Shown piece after piece: positions 1 to 9,350 of a stretch of DNA of 64,000 nucleotides; the stretch's first letter is position 1; every line of letters starts with the position of its first letter. The DNA lies in contig CANLUT010000003.1 in NCBI GenBank assembly GCA_947494335.1, positions 62,001 to 126,000 on the forward strand, given 5' to 3'. The stretch comes from Oligoflexales bacterium (GTDB lineage Bacteria > Bdellovibrionota_B > Oligoflexia > Oligoflexales > RGVZ01). The notes under the pieces are model-generated. The model did not search any database. It had not been told where the DNA came from and saw nothing but the letters and a program-made list of their open reading frames with translations. A program made the translations under genes and the position numbers.

Positions 1-786
1 GTCGGACCAGGCGGGTGCATATTCAGCTGCAATATGTCGCACCCGATCCTCAAAGTCGCGTTCGATCAAAACAATGTTAGAGTCGTAAATGTGTTTGCGC
101 AAATGCTGAGGCATTTGGATTGAGCCAATGTTTTGTTCAATCTCAACGATTATCAATGGATGATGTTTTACTTTGACGTAGGCATTCGCAAGATCGTTTT
201 CGAATTGTTGCTGTGTTGGCTGATTGCTATTGATACTTAGGTGGCCGAGTGCGCTGCCGCGGTGTCGAGCGAGCCCTTCAAAGTCTATGACGGGGGCATT
301 CATCGCTGCTAGGCGGTGAACCAATTCGGTTTTCCCAGAGCCTGTTCGACCATTGAGGACGATCAGCTTATGCTGTGATAGCTCGGCGATGTGTTTGAGC
401 ACTTGATTACGGTAGGTTTTATAGCCGCCGCTAATCAGTATGGGAGTAATGCCTACAACTTCAAGCAGTTTGGCGACAGAGCCACTTCTCATGCCGCCAC
501 GCCAGCAATGAAGAGCTATTCGACGCTCAGGTCCAGCTAAGTCTATCAATTGATCCAAAAAGGCAGGAATTTTCTCGGCAACTAGTTCAAGGCCTTGCTG
601 AACAGCTTCGAGTTGGCCCACTTGCTTATAGGTGGTTCCTACCTGGGCGCGCTCGTCATTTGTGAATAGGGGTACATTGATTGTATGAGGCATCGCCCCA
701 AGAGCAAATTCTCCTGGACTACGCAAATCCACAAGTTTCAGTTGACCGCCAGTGATTGCATCAAAATAATCAAAGTAAGACGACAC
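1..786 (-). CDS. selU: tRNA 2-selenouridine synthase (partial, C-terminus outside window)
   Basis: Encodes the enzyme that replaces sulfur by selenium in 2-thiouridine at the tRNA wobble position, using selenophosphate. The first 262 codons are present and the rest runs off the left edge (family length is about 340-370 residues). An N-terminal rhodanese-like domain carries the catalytic-loop motif HCWRGGMRS with Cys94; a P-loop GRTGSGKT follows near residues 146-153, the order expected for SelU/MnmH. The start is GTG at 784-786, chosen because translation from it gives a normal rhodanese N-terminus. The nifU-like gene lies just upstream on the same strand, 19 bp away. No selD or selenocysteine genes are in the window, so the selenium supply is not seen here. 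Confidence 0.9.
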   Translation of the reverse strand, partial: MSSYFDYFDAITGGQLKLVDLRSPGEFALGAMPHTINVPLFTNDERAQVGTTYKQVGQLEAVQQGLELVAEKIPAFLDQLIDLAGPERRIALHCWRGGMRSGSVAKLLEVVGITPILISGGYKTYRNQVLKHIAELSQHKLIVLNGRTGSGKTELVHRLAAMNAPVIDFEGLARHRGSALGHLSINSNQPTQQQFENDLANAYVKVKHHPLIIVEIEQNIGSIQMPQHLRKHIYDSNIVLIERDFEDRVRHIAAEYAPAWSD

Positions 787-805
787 CTAGAAATCCTATC
801 GACGC

Positions 806-1231
806 TTAGTCTAGTGATGGTACCACGTCCATGATCACATCCTCGCCAAACCTGTTTTGAAGTTGGCTACGAACGCCGTTAAAAAGTGTGATTTGAGAGG
901 ATGGACATCCCTGACAGCCGCCACCTAATCGAATATGCGCAACTCCTGCTTCGTAGGCATCAAGGCGAGCAAATCCGGAGTGAAACGCAAGCGCCTCAGA
1001 TACCGGTCCCTCCAAGAAAAGGGCGATAGATTGAGCAACCCCGCTAAAGCGTGAGCTGGTCACTGGTTCCTCAAACTTGCCCTCGACGTTTAGCCCCAGT
1101 GCGTCCCTCATGCCCTCTTGAGCCAACTCCATGGAGTCCGCTTCAATCTTACGGCCCGACGGGACATGATGAGCGAGCCAGCGCCCTTCCGCTGTTTTGG
1201 AGATAACGACGCTTTGCAGATCTATGCTCAT
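806..1231 (-). CDS. NifU-like C-terminal domain protein
   Basis: A 141-residue protein whose C-terminal half matches the NifU/Nfu scaffold domain: a GGGCQGCPSS motif places Cys106 and Cys109 in the CxxC pair that holds a transient iron-sulfur cluster. The N-terminal ~70 residues may be an Nfu-type N-domain, though that is less clear. The expected role is delivery of Fe-S clusters to apoproteins in the cytoplasm. It precedes selU on the same strand with a 19-bp gap and could be cotranscribed with it. It faces away from the phoU gene; the shared 160-bp gap should hold both promoters. No other isc/suf genes are nearby. Confidence 0.85.
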   Translation of the reverse strand: MSIDLQSVVISKTAEGRWLAHHVPSGRKIEADSMELAQEGMRDALGLNVEGKFEEPVTSSRFSGVAQSIALFLEGPVSEALAFHSGFARLDAYEAGVAHIRLGGGCQGCPSSQITLFNGVRSQLQNRFGEDVIMDVVPSLD

Positions 1232-1391
1232 AATGTATTCCTAGTGAGGGCCTTGCCTAAAATTTAAGTGTTCTTGTGGCAAGCCATCTATATAACAGTC
1301 TGGACGACTGCGACCATTGCAAAATAATGGTAGGAAAAATATACTGTAATCAGGGACTTCGATCAAATTTGACCTTTAAAAGGGTGATGTT

Positions 1392-2078
1392 ATGCCGCAA
1401 AAATCTGCTGGTGAAAGAGAGCTTCAGGCCATAAGCGGCAAATTGGAAGAACTGATGCAGACGGTTCTTCAGCAGTTTGTGGGCTTAAAGCGGGGCCTAG
1501 ATGGTGCCGACTTCGTGCTTCTAAAGTCCATTGTTGCCGGTGATGAAAAGGTAGACGCCATTGAGCTTGATTTGGATGATCTATCGATGCTGTTTGTAGC
1601 GAATCGTGCTCCCATGGGTCAGAGTCTAAGATTCATGTTTGGTGCCATTGATGTCGCCGCAGCTCTGGAGCGCATTGGCGACTGTATCGAATACGTTGCA
1701 CGACACGCGATTGACACTAAAGAGCTAAGGACAGAGTGCGCTGACGGATGGCATTTACTTCAGGATATGACCACTAAGGCCTTTTCAGTTTATGAAAGAG
1801 CCATGACGTCAGTCAGTAATCGTGATCCCAAAATTGCCAAAACAGTCCCCGCAATGGATGACCTGGTAGATGCATTACAGGACCAGGCCTACAAGCTTGT
1901 GATTGACCGTGTACGAAAAGGTCAGCTTGATGTGGAGATGGGAATTCATCTTATTCTGATGGCAAATAAACTTGAGAGTATTGCGGACATCGCGTGCCAT
2001 ATTGCGCAAATGGTTGTCTACATCGTGGAAGATGAACGCATCAGGCACCAACACGGCGTCCCAAGTCAAAACTTGTAA
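1392..2078 (+). CDS. phoU: PhoU-family phosphate signalling regulator
   Basis: A 228-residue all-helical protein with the two-repeat PhoU pattern: the first repeat includes GDEKVDAIELDLDD and the later ALERIGDCIEYVARHA, the second repeat ends with NKLESIADIACHIAQMVVYI. These acidic/helical motifs bind metal ions in PhoU proteins, which link the Pst transporter to PhoR/PhoB signalling. No pst, phoB or phoR gene lies beside it, so the partner is unknown; the call rests on sequence pattern only. It is a single gene, convergent with purE. Confidence 0.82.
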   Translation: MPQKSAGERELQAISGKLEELMQTVLQQFVGLKRGLDGADFVLLKSIVAGDEKVDAIELDLDDLSMLFVANRAPMGQSLRFMFGAIDVAAALERIGDCIEYVARHAIDTKELRTECADGWHLLQDMTTKAFSVYERAMTSVSNRDPKIAKTVPAMDDLVDALQDQAYKLVIDRVRKGQLDVEMGIHLILMANKLESIADIACHIAQMVVYIVEDERIRHQHGVPSQNL

Positions 2079-2122
2079 TTTATCACACGCTGAAGGCCTG
2101 ACGATGTTTTGCTAATTGAAGG

Positions 2123-2659
2123 TTACCCCAGGTGGTCGTTCATTTTGGCAACCGCCTCTTCCATCTCAAGTTTATGCTTTTCAAGATGATCATTGATTTT
2201 TGCAGCTTGAGTCGAGTCACCAATGGATAACATCTGAGCGGCTAGAATTCCCGCATTCCAGCCGTTGCCAATGGCTACTGTGGCAACTGGCACTCCCTTG
2301 GGCATTTGCACGATAGACCATAGCGCGTCTTCACCTTGCATAGCGCCGACCGGACAGGGAACCCCAATGACAGGCAGCGTGGTGTGGGCAGCCATCATCC
2401 CCGGTAAATGAGCTGCACCGCCAGCGCCAGCGATAATGACTTTAAGGCCTCTCGATTTAGCGGATCCGCCGTAGGCCATAACCAGGTCTGGAGTTCGGTG
2501 AGCTGAAACGATGCGTAGTTCATAAGAGATGTCAAATTTATCTAACGCATCGGCAGCCTGCTCCATCCACATCAAATCACTGTCACTTCCCATGACAATT
2601 CCGACTACGGGTGTGTCTTTGGATTTTGTTTTTTTGGAGAGTTTAGATTTAGTTTTCAT
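2123..2659 (-). CDS. purE: N5-carboxyaminoimidazole ribonucleotide mutase, PurE
   Basis: Catalyses conversion of N5-CAIR to CAIR in de novo purine synthesis. The class I PurE signature is present: GIVMGSDSD near the N-terminus, SAHRTP with the catalytic His, and the AGAAHLPGM-like stretch (here [16 protein letters not shown]). At 178 residues it is slightly longer than usual because of a Lys/Ser-rich N-terminal tail of about 17 residues. Its ATG overlaps the TGA of purK by four bases (ATGA), so the two are translationally coupled. Confidence 0.95.
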   Translation of the reverse strand: MKTKSKLSKKTKSKDTPVVGIVMGSDSDLMWMEQAADALDKFDISYELRIVSAHRTPDLVMAYGGSAKSRGLKVIIAGAGGAAHLPGMMAAHTTLPVIGVPCPVGAMQGEDALWSIVQMPKGVPVATVAIGNGWNAGILAAQMLSIGDSTQAAKINDHLEKHKLEMEEAVAKMNDHLG

Positions 2660-3888
2660 GAAGGACCTTTTTGTGCGTTTTGAGCATTGAGAAACATTTG
2701 ACGCTGCTCTTCCTGCCAGCGGCCATAGGCCGACTGAACTGCAGATATCAGGTCCCCGCGGTTATCTACGCTGTGGCTTACTGCGTTGAGATGGCCTAAT
2801 TTTCTGCCAGGCGAAATGCCGCGTTTGCCGTACCAATGTACATGCATGGATTCAGCTCCCCGCGGCGCTTGAGCGCAATCTTTTGACGTCACCTCTGCGG
2901 GTCCCAACAAATTTTGCATCATAAAGAATGGTGCGGTATCAGTTCGCCCAAGACTAAGTCCCAACACAGCACGCCAGTGATTTTCAAATTGGGATACACA
3001 GCCTGCATTTTGAGAAAAGTGGCCGCTGTTGTGGACTCTCGGTGCGATCTCATTGACGACAAGGTCTCCACTACTTGTCAGAAAAAACTCGACAGCAAAG
3101 ACCCCGACGAGTCCCAAGTGAGCACCAATTTTCTCACATGCGATTTGGGCTTCCGTTTCAATCTCTTTTTTAATGCCAAGCGATACCGCAGGCCCTGTCA
3201 CCCGCTCGCAGACTCCGGACTTTTGCTCAGTGATCACCAGGGGCCATGTTTTGATGGTGCCGTCACGACCTCTAACGGCAATCATCGCCAGTTCTCGATC
3301 AAAGCCCACAAAGTCTTCTGCGTAAACATCAATTCGTCTTTTAGTGGCTGTGAGTAGAAAGTCTCCAGCGAGGTCTTGATCCCGTTGCCCGCTACCGCGC
3401 AAAACCAGGACTCCTTTTCCATCGTAACCAAAAGTCGCAAACTTCAGAACAATCGGTTTTGTGAAGTTATGAGTCAGCGAGGCGACGGCGCCTTCCATGT
3501 TTTTTTTATCAAGTGGGTAAAACGAGGATGATTTGACTCCAAGGGACTCGAGAAGCTTTTTTTGTTCGAACTTGTTTTGGAGAATTCTAATCGCACTGGT
3601 TCGTGGGTAAACTTTCTCGGCGAGCCCAGTGGCTTCAAGGGCGTCACAATCAACAAATTCACTTTCGATGATTGCTCCGTCGACCTGGCTCAGGAGAGCA
3701 TGAAGATCTTCTCGACTGTCAACATGGCCTCGTACCACGAGGGGAGAAACTTGGCCTGCTGGGCTTGAGGAGTCGCCGGTTAAAACCACGGGTCTAAGGC
3801 CAAGGGCGTATGCATCAAGTGCCAACATGCGTGCAAGCTGCCCATCACCAATGATTCCCCAGCGTTTTTGTCCCGTGATATCAAACAT
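2656..3888 (-). CDS. purK: N5-carboxyaminoimidazole ribonucleotide synthetase, PurK
   Basis: ATP-grasp enzyme that carboxylates AIR with bicarbonate to N5-CAIR, the step before PurE. Visible landmarks are the N-terminal [20 protein letters not shown] nucleotide/substrate-binding start, an ATP-grasp core with [11 protein letters not shown], and [14 protein letters not shown] near the C-terminus, which is a PurK signature. The 410-residue length is slightly above the usual 350-390. It is the first gene of a purK-purE pair with a 4-bp overlap. A 158-bp gap separates it from the divergent unknown gene at 4047. Confidence 0.95.
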   Translation of the reverse strand: MFDITGQKRWGIIGDGQLARMLALDAYALGLRPVVLTGDSSSPAGQVSPLVVRGHVDSREDLHALLSQVDGAIIESEFVDCDALEATGLAEKVYPRTSAIRILQNKFEQKKLLESLGVKSSSFYPLDKKNMEGAVASLTHNFTKPIVLKFATFGYDGKGVLVLRGSGQRDQDLAGDFLLTATKRRIDVYAEDFVGFDRELAMIAVRGRDGTIKTWPLVITEQKSGVCERVTGPAVSLGIKKEIETEAQIACEKIGAHLGLVGVFAVEFFLTSSGDLVVNEIAPRVHNSGHFSQNAGCVSQFENHWRAVLGLSLGRTDTAPFFMMQNLLGPAEVTSKDCAQAPRGAESMHVHWYGKRGISPGRKLGHLNAVSHSVDNRGDLISAVQSAYGRWQEEQRQMFLNAQNAQKGPS

Positions 3889-4046
3889 TCAATAAAAACC
3901 CCGTGATGGCTCGGTTGCCGATCGGCCGCTTGTGATGAATTTACGAACAATGTTGGCCTATGGGAGTTTTAGGGAAATCGGCGATGATTGTCTACCGCTC
4001 TTAGTGTAAAATTAACAATAGTTTCCGCCCGCAAAAGGACAACTTC

Positions 4047-4673
4047 ATGACCCTACCAAACTCTGTTGAAGCATTGATTAATGAACGCACCGGCAAATAC
4101 TTCATCGTTATTGATTGGGACGGCGGAGAAGAGGGAAAGGTTAAAGTTATCAATCCAATTGGTGACATATTGGATGTTCCGACGGTGATTTTCAAAGCTG
4201 ACGAACCAAAGTCTGTGGTGCAGTCAGAATTCGCATCAAAATTTTCTCCTGAACAGATCACGCGTCTTGAACGCTGGGAGCAGGAGCGTTTTGCGATCGA
4301 TGAAAAAAAGCGTCTTGAACGCGCAGCAAGGACGAGTCAGTCCTCGAGTTCCGGGAAGACCTCAATGCCGCGAGCGCGAGCAGGTTCCAGTCGCAGAGAC
4401 GGTATTATCGACAAGTCCACGTCGTCCGCCGGTCGGCGTCCAACCGTCCAATGGAGTTCTGATAAGTTGGTTTTTTACCGACATAAGATCGAAGGCCTAA
4501 AGCCTAATGATGTGTTTGCGATTGTTGTCGAAGGTCAGGGTACCGTGCAAATGAGTAAGGCGGAATTTCAACGCAAGTTCAACAACATCATTATGAGTCC
4601 CGAGTATCGTGGCCATGGTATTTATAGCTACGAGACCATGCCCGAGGAAGCACTGCCATTTTTAGTTAAATGA
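4047..4673 (+). CDS. Unknown protein with conserved-looking ends and a Ser/Arg-rich linker
   Basis: A 208-residue soluble protein that I do not recognise. Residues 1-60 look like a small beta-rich domain (KYFIVIDWDGGEEGKVKVI). Residues 80-150 are low-complexity, rich in Ser, Arg and Lys. The last ~65 residues form a second compact segment rich in aromatic residues (DKLVFYRHKIEGL to GHGIYSYETM). There is no signal peptide or membrane segment. An AAAGGA stretch precedes the ATG by a suitable distance. It stands alone between purK (divergent) and the MFS gene (convergent). Confidence 0.6.
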   Translation: MTLPNSVEALINERTGKYFIVIDWDGGEEGKVKVINPIGDILDVPTVIFKADEPKSVVQSEFASKFSPEQITRLERWEQERFAIDEKKRLERAARTSQSSSSGKTSMPRARAGSSRRDGIIDKSTSSAGRRPTVQWSSDKLVFYRHKIEGLKPNDVFAIVVEGQGTVQMSKAEFQRKFNNIIMSPEYRGHGIYSYETMPEEALPFLVK

Positions 4674-4690
4674 GACTTTTATCTATGAGC

Positions 4691-5923
4691 TTAACCTGAG
4701 ATGCGATTCGCAGGTTGAGCCAGATTTAAAGACATAAACAACGCAATCATAACCAGTGCACTTGCCGTGAAAAAAGGTAAGCCGTAGTTGAGTTCAAACA
4801 ATGCACCCGCTAATGCGGGACCAGCGACGCGACCAAGAGCGCCCATACTTTGATTAAGTCCTAAAACTCCGCCTTGCTGGTCCGCCGGGGCGGATCTCGA
4901 GATTAAGCTGGATTGCGACGGATTAAAGATCCCTGTGCCCGCGGCTAAAATCACAGCTGCAAATAACATGTTTTCGTAAACGCCAGTTTTTGCGAGAAAT
5001 GGAATCATTCCGATGCTAATACATGTGAGCAGAAGCCCCATCTGAAATAATTTACGCTCTCCAAATTTTTTAGTCAGTCGTCCAATAAGACCGCCTTGGA
5101 CAATAACAGCCGTTATCCCTACGGCCACCAGAAACCAAGCCGTCAACTTCGCGGCTGCTGCAATGTGCTCAGGGGTATCGCGTCCTTCGATTGGTAGAAA
5201 GGAGCGCTCCATGAGAAGTCCCACGATGACTTCAAACATCGCAAACGCCCCTGTGTTGATGAAGCTGATTTTTAGAATGGTTCCGACATTTGGAAGTGCC
5301 ATGGCTGACTGTAAAGTCTTCAACGAAAATGTGCGGCGGTGATGATTGTCACCAGTGGCACCTTCGACCCGAGTTTCCGGGAGCATGAAGTAAGCCATGA
5401 CAAAGTTAATTGCAGCCAAACAGCCTGCGGTGATCGCTGGAGCTTGGGGACTAAACTGGCCTGCAAAACCGCCAATGGCGGGACCCAGTAAAAAACCAAG
5501 ACCAAATGCTGCGCCGATCAGTCCCATCCCTTTTGCTCGATTCTCAGGAGTCGTCACGTCAGAAATAATCGCTTGAGCGGTTCCGAGATTAGCGTTGCCA
5601 AAGCCGGCCAAAATCCTCGCAGCAAACACAGCAGCAAGTGTGCTTGAGAGTCCGAAGATCATGTGCCCAGCACAGCTCGCAGCCACGGAAATCAAAATCA
5701 CTGGGCGACGGCCAATCTTGTCGGAAAGCCGGCCCCAAAAAGGAGCAAAAAGAAACTGCATCAGAGAGTAGGAAGCCGATAACCAGGCAATGACAGTAGG
5801 GCTTGCACCCAGGCTTTGTACATAAAAGCTATTAACAGGAATTACGATGCCAAACCCAAGGAGGTCCAAGAAGATCGTAAAGAAGGCTATAACTATCGGA
5901 CTACGTTGCTTTTTCTGGTTCAT
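4691..5923 (-). CDS. Major facilitator superfamily transporter, TetA-like drug:H+ antiporter type
   Basis: A 410-residue inner-membrane transporter with 12 predicted hydrophobic helices. The loop 2-3 motif GRLSDKIGRRPV and the motif C-like GLIGAAFGLGFLLGPAIGG in helix 5 place it among DHA1-type proton antiporters such as TetA; the substrate cannot be named. The ATG at 5921-5923 is preferred over a longer frame because translation from it starts MNQKKQRSPIVIAFF, directly entering helix 1, whereas the 24 residues before it are not family-like. It is convergent with the unknown gene at 4047 and divergent from prfC. Confidence 0.85.
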   Translation of the reverse strand: MNQKKQRSPIVIAFFTIFLDLLGFGIVIPVNSFYVQSLGASPTVIAWLSASYSLMQFLFAPFWGRLSDKIGRRPVILISVAASCAGHMIFGLSSTLAAVFAARILAGFGNANLGTAQAIISDVTTPENRAKGMGLIGAAFGLGFLLGPAIGGFAGQFSPQAPAITAGCLAAINFVMAYFMLPETRVEGATGDNHHRRTFSLKTLQSAMALPNVGTILKISFINTGAFAMFEVIVGLLMERSFLPIEGRDTPEHIAAAAKLTAWFLVAVGITAVIVQGGLIGRLTKKFGERKLFQMGLLLTCISIGMIPFLAKTGVYENMLFAAVILAAGTGIFNPSQSSLISRSAPADQQGGVLGLNQSMGALGRVAGPALAGALFELNYGLPFFTASALVMIALFMSLNLAQPANRISG

Positions 5924-6099
5924 CAGCCGGAAATTTCCTGTGGCATTTTTCGCACATTTATGCCAAAACCTACCACCTTCGGCCAAGGCTGGCAATTTGC
6001 GGTCGGCATGTTGCTAAAAAATAATATCTTGAATCACTCCGCAAGGAACGTCTGGTTCGATGCCGGTAAGGCCCCTGATTGAATTGGTGAGCTAAAATA

Positions 6100-7713
6100 A
6101 TGAGCAATGCCCTGATTGATAAAGAAATAACCAAAAGACGTACGTTTGCGATCATCTCCCACCCGGATGCGGGAAAGACGACGACCACAGAAAAGCTTCT
6201 GCTTTACGGTGGCGCGATCCAGATGGCTGGTACTGTGAAAGCTAAGCGTGGCAAAAAATTTGCTACGTCTGACTGGATGGAGCTAGAGAAGCAGCGCGGC
6301 ATCTCGGTGACGAGCTCTGTCATGAACTTTTCCTACGATGGTTGCGAAATCAATCTGATTGACACCCCTGGTCACCAGGACTTTTCTGAAGATACTTATA
6401 GAACTTTGACCGCAGTTGACTCGGCTGTGATGTTGATTGATGCCGCCAATGGTGTTGAAAGTCAGACGAAAAAACTTTTTGAAGTTTGTGCCATGCGTAA
6501 GACGCCGATCATTGCCTTTATCAACAAAATGGACCGCGAGGGGCGTGAGGCCTTTGATCTCATTGATGAGATCGAGAAGGTGTTGGGAATTCAGTGTTTT
6601 GCAGCCACATGGCCTATCGGCATGGGTGCAAACTTTCGCGGTGTTTATGACCGTTTCAAAAAAACCTTGCTAGTCTTTGATAAGGGAGCAGACCGCGCCC
6701 GCCCTGTGGCTTTGAAGGGAATGGGAGTTGATGATCCGGAGCTTGAGAAGGAAATCGGCCCTGAAATGGCTGCCCAGCTCCGCGATGAGATTGAAATGCT
6801 GGAAGGTGCTGGAGAAGTTTTTGATCGGGAGAAATACCTGCGCGGCGAGCTTTGTCCTGTCTATTTTGGTTCAGCGATGAATAATTTTGGTATTCAAACG
6901 CTTCTGGAAGCTCTCATTGAAATTGCTCCGCGGCCAATGCCACGCCCGACAAGGTCCCGTGCGGTTGAGCCAACGGAGTCCAAGTTTTCAGGATTTATTT
7001 TCAAGATCCAGGCCAACATGGATCCAGCACACCGCGACCGCGTTGCCTTTATGAGGATTGTATCAGGTAAGTTTGAGCGCGGTATGAAGGCGTTTCACGT
7101 ACGGATGAAGCGTGAATTCCGACTGGCGAGACCGACGCAATTTATGGCGCAAGATAGGTCTCTGGTGGAGGAGGCCTACGCTGGAGATATTGTCGGTATT
7201 CACGACCCTGGAATATTTAAGATCGGAGACACGCTCTCTGAGGGCGAGTCTTTGATCTACACGGGCATTCCTGTTTTCTCGCCTGAAAACTTCGTGCGTG
7301 TGCAGTTAAAAGATCCTCTTAAGAGTAAGCAGCTCAACAAAGCGTTGGATCAACTTTCCGAAGAAGGCGCCGTTCAGGTTTTGCGCCCTTTAAACTCCAA
7401 TGACTTATGGCTTGGTGTTGTCGGAATTTTGCAGTTTGACGTGGTGAAGTACCGCGTTGAAAACGAGTACGGGGTCCGCGTGGACTTTCAAACTCTTCCA
7501 TACTCGGTCGCCCGATGGGTGCACTGCGACGACGAAAAAATGCTGACCCAGTTTACCCAAGAGCAAAGTCAGTCCCTGTGCCGCGATCAGCGGGGTGACT
7601 TGGTTGTACTCATGGAGCAGATTTGGCGCATGAAAGTATTGAATGAGCGTTACCCAAAAGTGACTTATACGGCCACAAGCGAAAATCTTAGTGATGCGGA
7701 AGTGGCGCACTAA
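6100..7713 (+). CDS. prfC: Peptide chain release factor 3
   Basis: A 537-residue translational GTPase that recycles RF1/RF2 from the ribosome. The G domain shows G1 SHPDAGKTTTTEKLL, the switch region ending in KQRGISVTSSVM, G3 DTPGHQDFSEDT and G4 NKMD; the RF3-specific C-terminal domain follows (FDVVKYRVENEYGV). Length matches the family. Its TAA shares one base with the ATG of the following dioxygenase gene (TAATG), so the two are probably coexpressed. Confidence 0.97.
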   Translation: MSNALIDKEITKRRTFAIISHPDAGKTTTTEKLLLYGGAIQMAGTVKAKRGKKFATSDWMELEKQRGISVTSSVMNFSYDGCEINLIDTPGHQDFSEDTYRTLTAVDSAVMLIDAANGVESQTKKLFEVCAMRKTPIIAFINKMDREGREAFDLIDEIEKVLGIQCFAATWPIGMGANFRGVYDRFKKTLLVFDKGADRARPVALKGMGVDDPELEKEIGPEMAAQLRDEIEMLEGAGEVFDREKYLRGELCPVYFGSAMNNFGIQTLLEALIEIAPRPMPRPTRSRAVEPTESKFSGFIFKIQANMDPAHRDRVAFMRIVSGKFERGMKAFHVRMKREFRLARPTQFMAQDRSLVEEAYAGDIVGIHDPGIFKIGDTLSEGESLIYTGIPVFSPENFVRVQLKDPLKSKQLNKALDQLSEEGAVQVLRPLNSNDLWLGVVGILQFDVVKYRVENEYGVRVDFQTLPYSVARWVHCDDEKMLTQFTQEQSQSLCRDQRGDLVVLMEQIWRMKVLNERYPKVTYTATSENLSDAEVAH

Positions 7714-8516
7714 TGGATCGTGCTCCGTCGATTTTTATCAGTCACGGTGCTCCATCCGTATTGACGGAAACCGGTCCGTGGCAGTTAGCGCTGGAGATGA
7801 TCGGTCGGGACATAAGTCCCCGCGCTGTGGTTGTGATGTCGGCCCATTGGCGAAGCCGCACTGGATTTGATGTGGGATTTCAGCCGCAGTTTGACACAAT
7901 TCATGACTTTTCTGGATTTTCTGATTCACTGCAGCAATTCAAGTACCCTGCCAAGGGTCATCAGGACTTGGCTCAGCAATGTGTTGACCTTTTAAATGGC
8001 GCAGCTTTTAGCTCAAGTTTGGATCTATCGAGGGGATTAGATCACGGCTCTTTTGTGCCCCTTCATTTCATGTGGCCAAAGGCTGACGTTCCCGTTGTTC
8101 CTGTGGCGATTTCCGCTAAGGCAACGCCGCAGGACGTGTTTCGTGTGGGAGAAATTTTAGCGCCTTTGCGTCAAGATGGTGTTTTAGTCCTTGGAAGTGG
8201 TGGCATGGTCCACAATTTAGGCTCAATCGAGTGGCAAAAGCCGTCTGACAGCTCGCCAGACACGTGGGCGGCAGAGTTTGAGGATTGGGTGATAAAGGCT
8301 TTATCGGACCGAGATTTTTCAGCGCTCTGTGATTTCCGTGATGTGGCGCCTCATGGCAAGGAGGCGCATCCGACTTGGGAACACTTTGCACCTCTTGTTT
8401 TTGCTGCTGGCGCTGCAAGCGCCTGGGATGAGGAGCTTCAGGAGCTTTATCGAGGCTGGGCTTTTGGTAATTTAAGTATGTCTTGTGTTGGATTTGGAGT
8501 TGAACATTTAAATTAG
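7713..8516 (+). CDS. DODA-type extradiol aromatic ring-opening dioxygenase (YgiD-like)
   Basis: A 267-residue cytoplasmic protein of the class III extradiol dioxygenase superfamily, LigB/YgiD branch. The N-terminal IFISHGAPSV, MSAHWRS and the central VLGSGGMVHNLG supply the His ligands expected for the metal site. Related enzymes open 4,5-DOPA in vitro; the natural substrate in bacteria is mostly unknown, so a specific reaction is not assigned. It overlaps prfC by one base and is followed 15 bp later by the BtpA-like gene. Confidence 0.85.
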   Translation: MDRAPSIFISHGAPSVLTETGPWQLALEMIGRDISPRAVVVMSAHWRSRTGFDVGFQPQFDTIHDFSGFSDSLQQFKYPAKGHQDLAQQCVDLLNGAAFSSSLDLSRGLDHGSFVPLHFMWPKADVPVVPVAISAKATPQDVFRVGEILAPLRQDGVLVLGSGGMVHNLGSIEWQKPSDSSPDTWAAEFEDWVIKALSDRDFSALCDFRDVAPHGKEAHPTWEHFAPLVFAAGAASAWDEELQELYRGWAFGNLSMSCVGFGVEHLN

Positions 8517-8531
8517 ACTTGGAGCGCGTCG

Positions 8532-9320
8532 ATGAACTTGTTTTCCGCTAAAAGTAAACATACGGTCATTGGAATGCTGCATCTTCCTCCGCTTCCGGGG
8601 TCTCCGCAGTATGCAGGAGACTGGAAGAAAGACCTGCAAAAGGTTTTGGATGATGCGAAAGCATTAACCGAGGGCGGCGTTCACGCGCTTATGATGGAAA
8701 ATTTTGGTGATGTGCCGTTTTTCCCGGGTCGAGTCCCATCTGACGTTGTTGCCTTGATGACCGCAATTGCTTGTGACGTTAAACGTGCAAGTCCGCTCCC
8801 TCTGGGGATTAACGTGCTACGTAATGATGGACTCAGCGCTTTATCGATTGCGTTGGCCGCTGAGGCGTCATTTATCAGGGTGAATGTACTCAGTGGTGCG
8901 CGCGTCACTGATCAGGGTGTCATTCAAGGTATTGCTCACGAGTTGCTGAGGTCAAGATCAAGCCTTGCTGCCGGGCATATAAAAATTCTTGCGGACGTTG
9001 ATGTAAAGCACTCTGCGCCGCTGGCGCCGCGTCCGGTTGAAGACGAAGTGGAAGACACCGTAAAGCGTGGCTTGGCTGATGCCGTGATTGTATCAGGAGC
9101 TGGGACCGGTAAGGGTGTTGATCCGGCAAAGCTTGCTAAGATTGCAAAGGCTGCTTTGGGTGTGCCGGTGCTTCTTGGTAGTGGTGTGACGGAATCAAAC
9201 ATTGCTCAACTAAAAGAACTGGCCACGGGCTTTATTGTCGGCACGTCCTTGAAGTTTGATGGCGATGTGCGAAAGCCTGTTGACGTGGCAAGAGTGCGCC
9301 GATTGGTGGCGGCACTCTAG
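8532..9320 (+). CDS. BtpA/SgcQ-family TIM-barrel protein
   Basis: A 262-residue protein with the family pattern: TVIGMLHLPPLPGSP at the N-terminus, GGVHALMMENFGDVPFF, GINVLRNDG, ILADVDVKHS and a C-terminal phosphate-binding-like LLGSGVTESN and VGTSLKFDG. In cyanobacteria BtpA affects photosystem I stability, but bacterial homologues such as SgcQ are sugar/nucleoside-linked with no proven reaction. No photosynthesis genes occur here, so that role does not apply. It ends the prfC transcription unit and is followed by a short AT-rich inverted repeat. Confidence 0.85.
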   Translation: MNLFSAKSKHTVIGMLHLPPLPGSPQYAGDWKKDLQKVLDDAKALTEGGVHALMMENFGDVPFFPGRVPSDVVALMTAIACDVKRASPLPLGINVLRNDGLSALSIALAAEASFIRVNVLSGARVTDQGVIQGIAHELLRSRSSLAAGHIKILADVDVKHSAPLAPRPVEDEVEDTVKRGLADAVIVSGAGTGKGVDPAKLAKIAKAALGVPVLLGSGVTESNIAQLKELATGFIVGTSLKFDGDVRKPVDVARVRRLVAAL

Positions 9321-9327
9321 CTGCTCA

Positions 9328-9350
9328 TTTAATTCGGATTTTGAATTAAA
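9328..9350. terminator. AT-rich inverted repeat between convergent genes
   Basis: A perfect 8-bp inverted repeat (TTTAATTC and GAATTAAA around GGATTTT) lies between the BtpA-like gene and the convergent repeat-protein gene, overlapping the last codons of the latter. It could act as a weak bidirectional terminator; there is no long T-tract, so this is tentative. Confidence 0.35.

Noticed and set aside
2914-3357. 147-codon plus-strand frame inside purK
   Set aside because: Antisense shadow of a clear purK gene.
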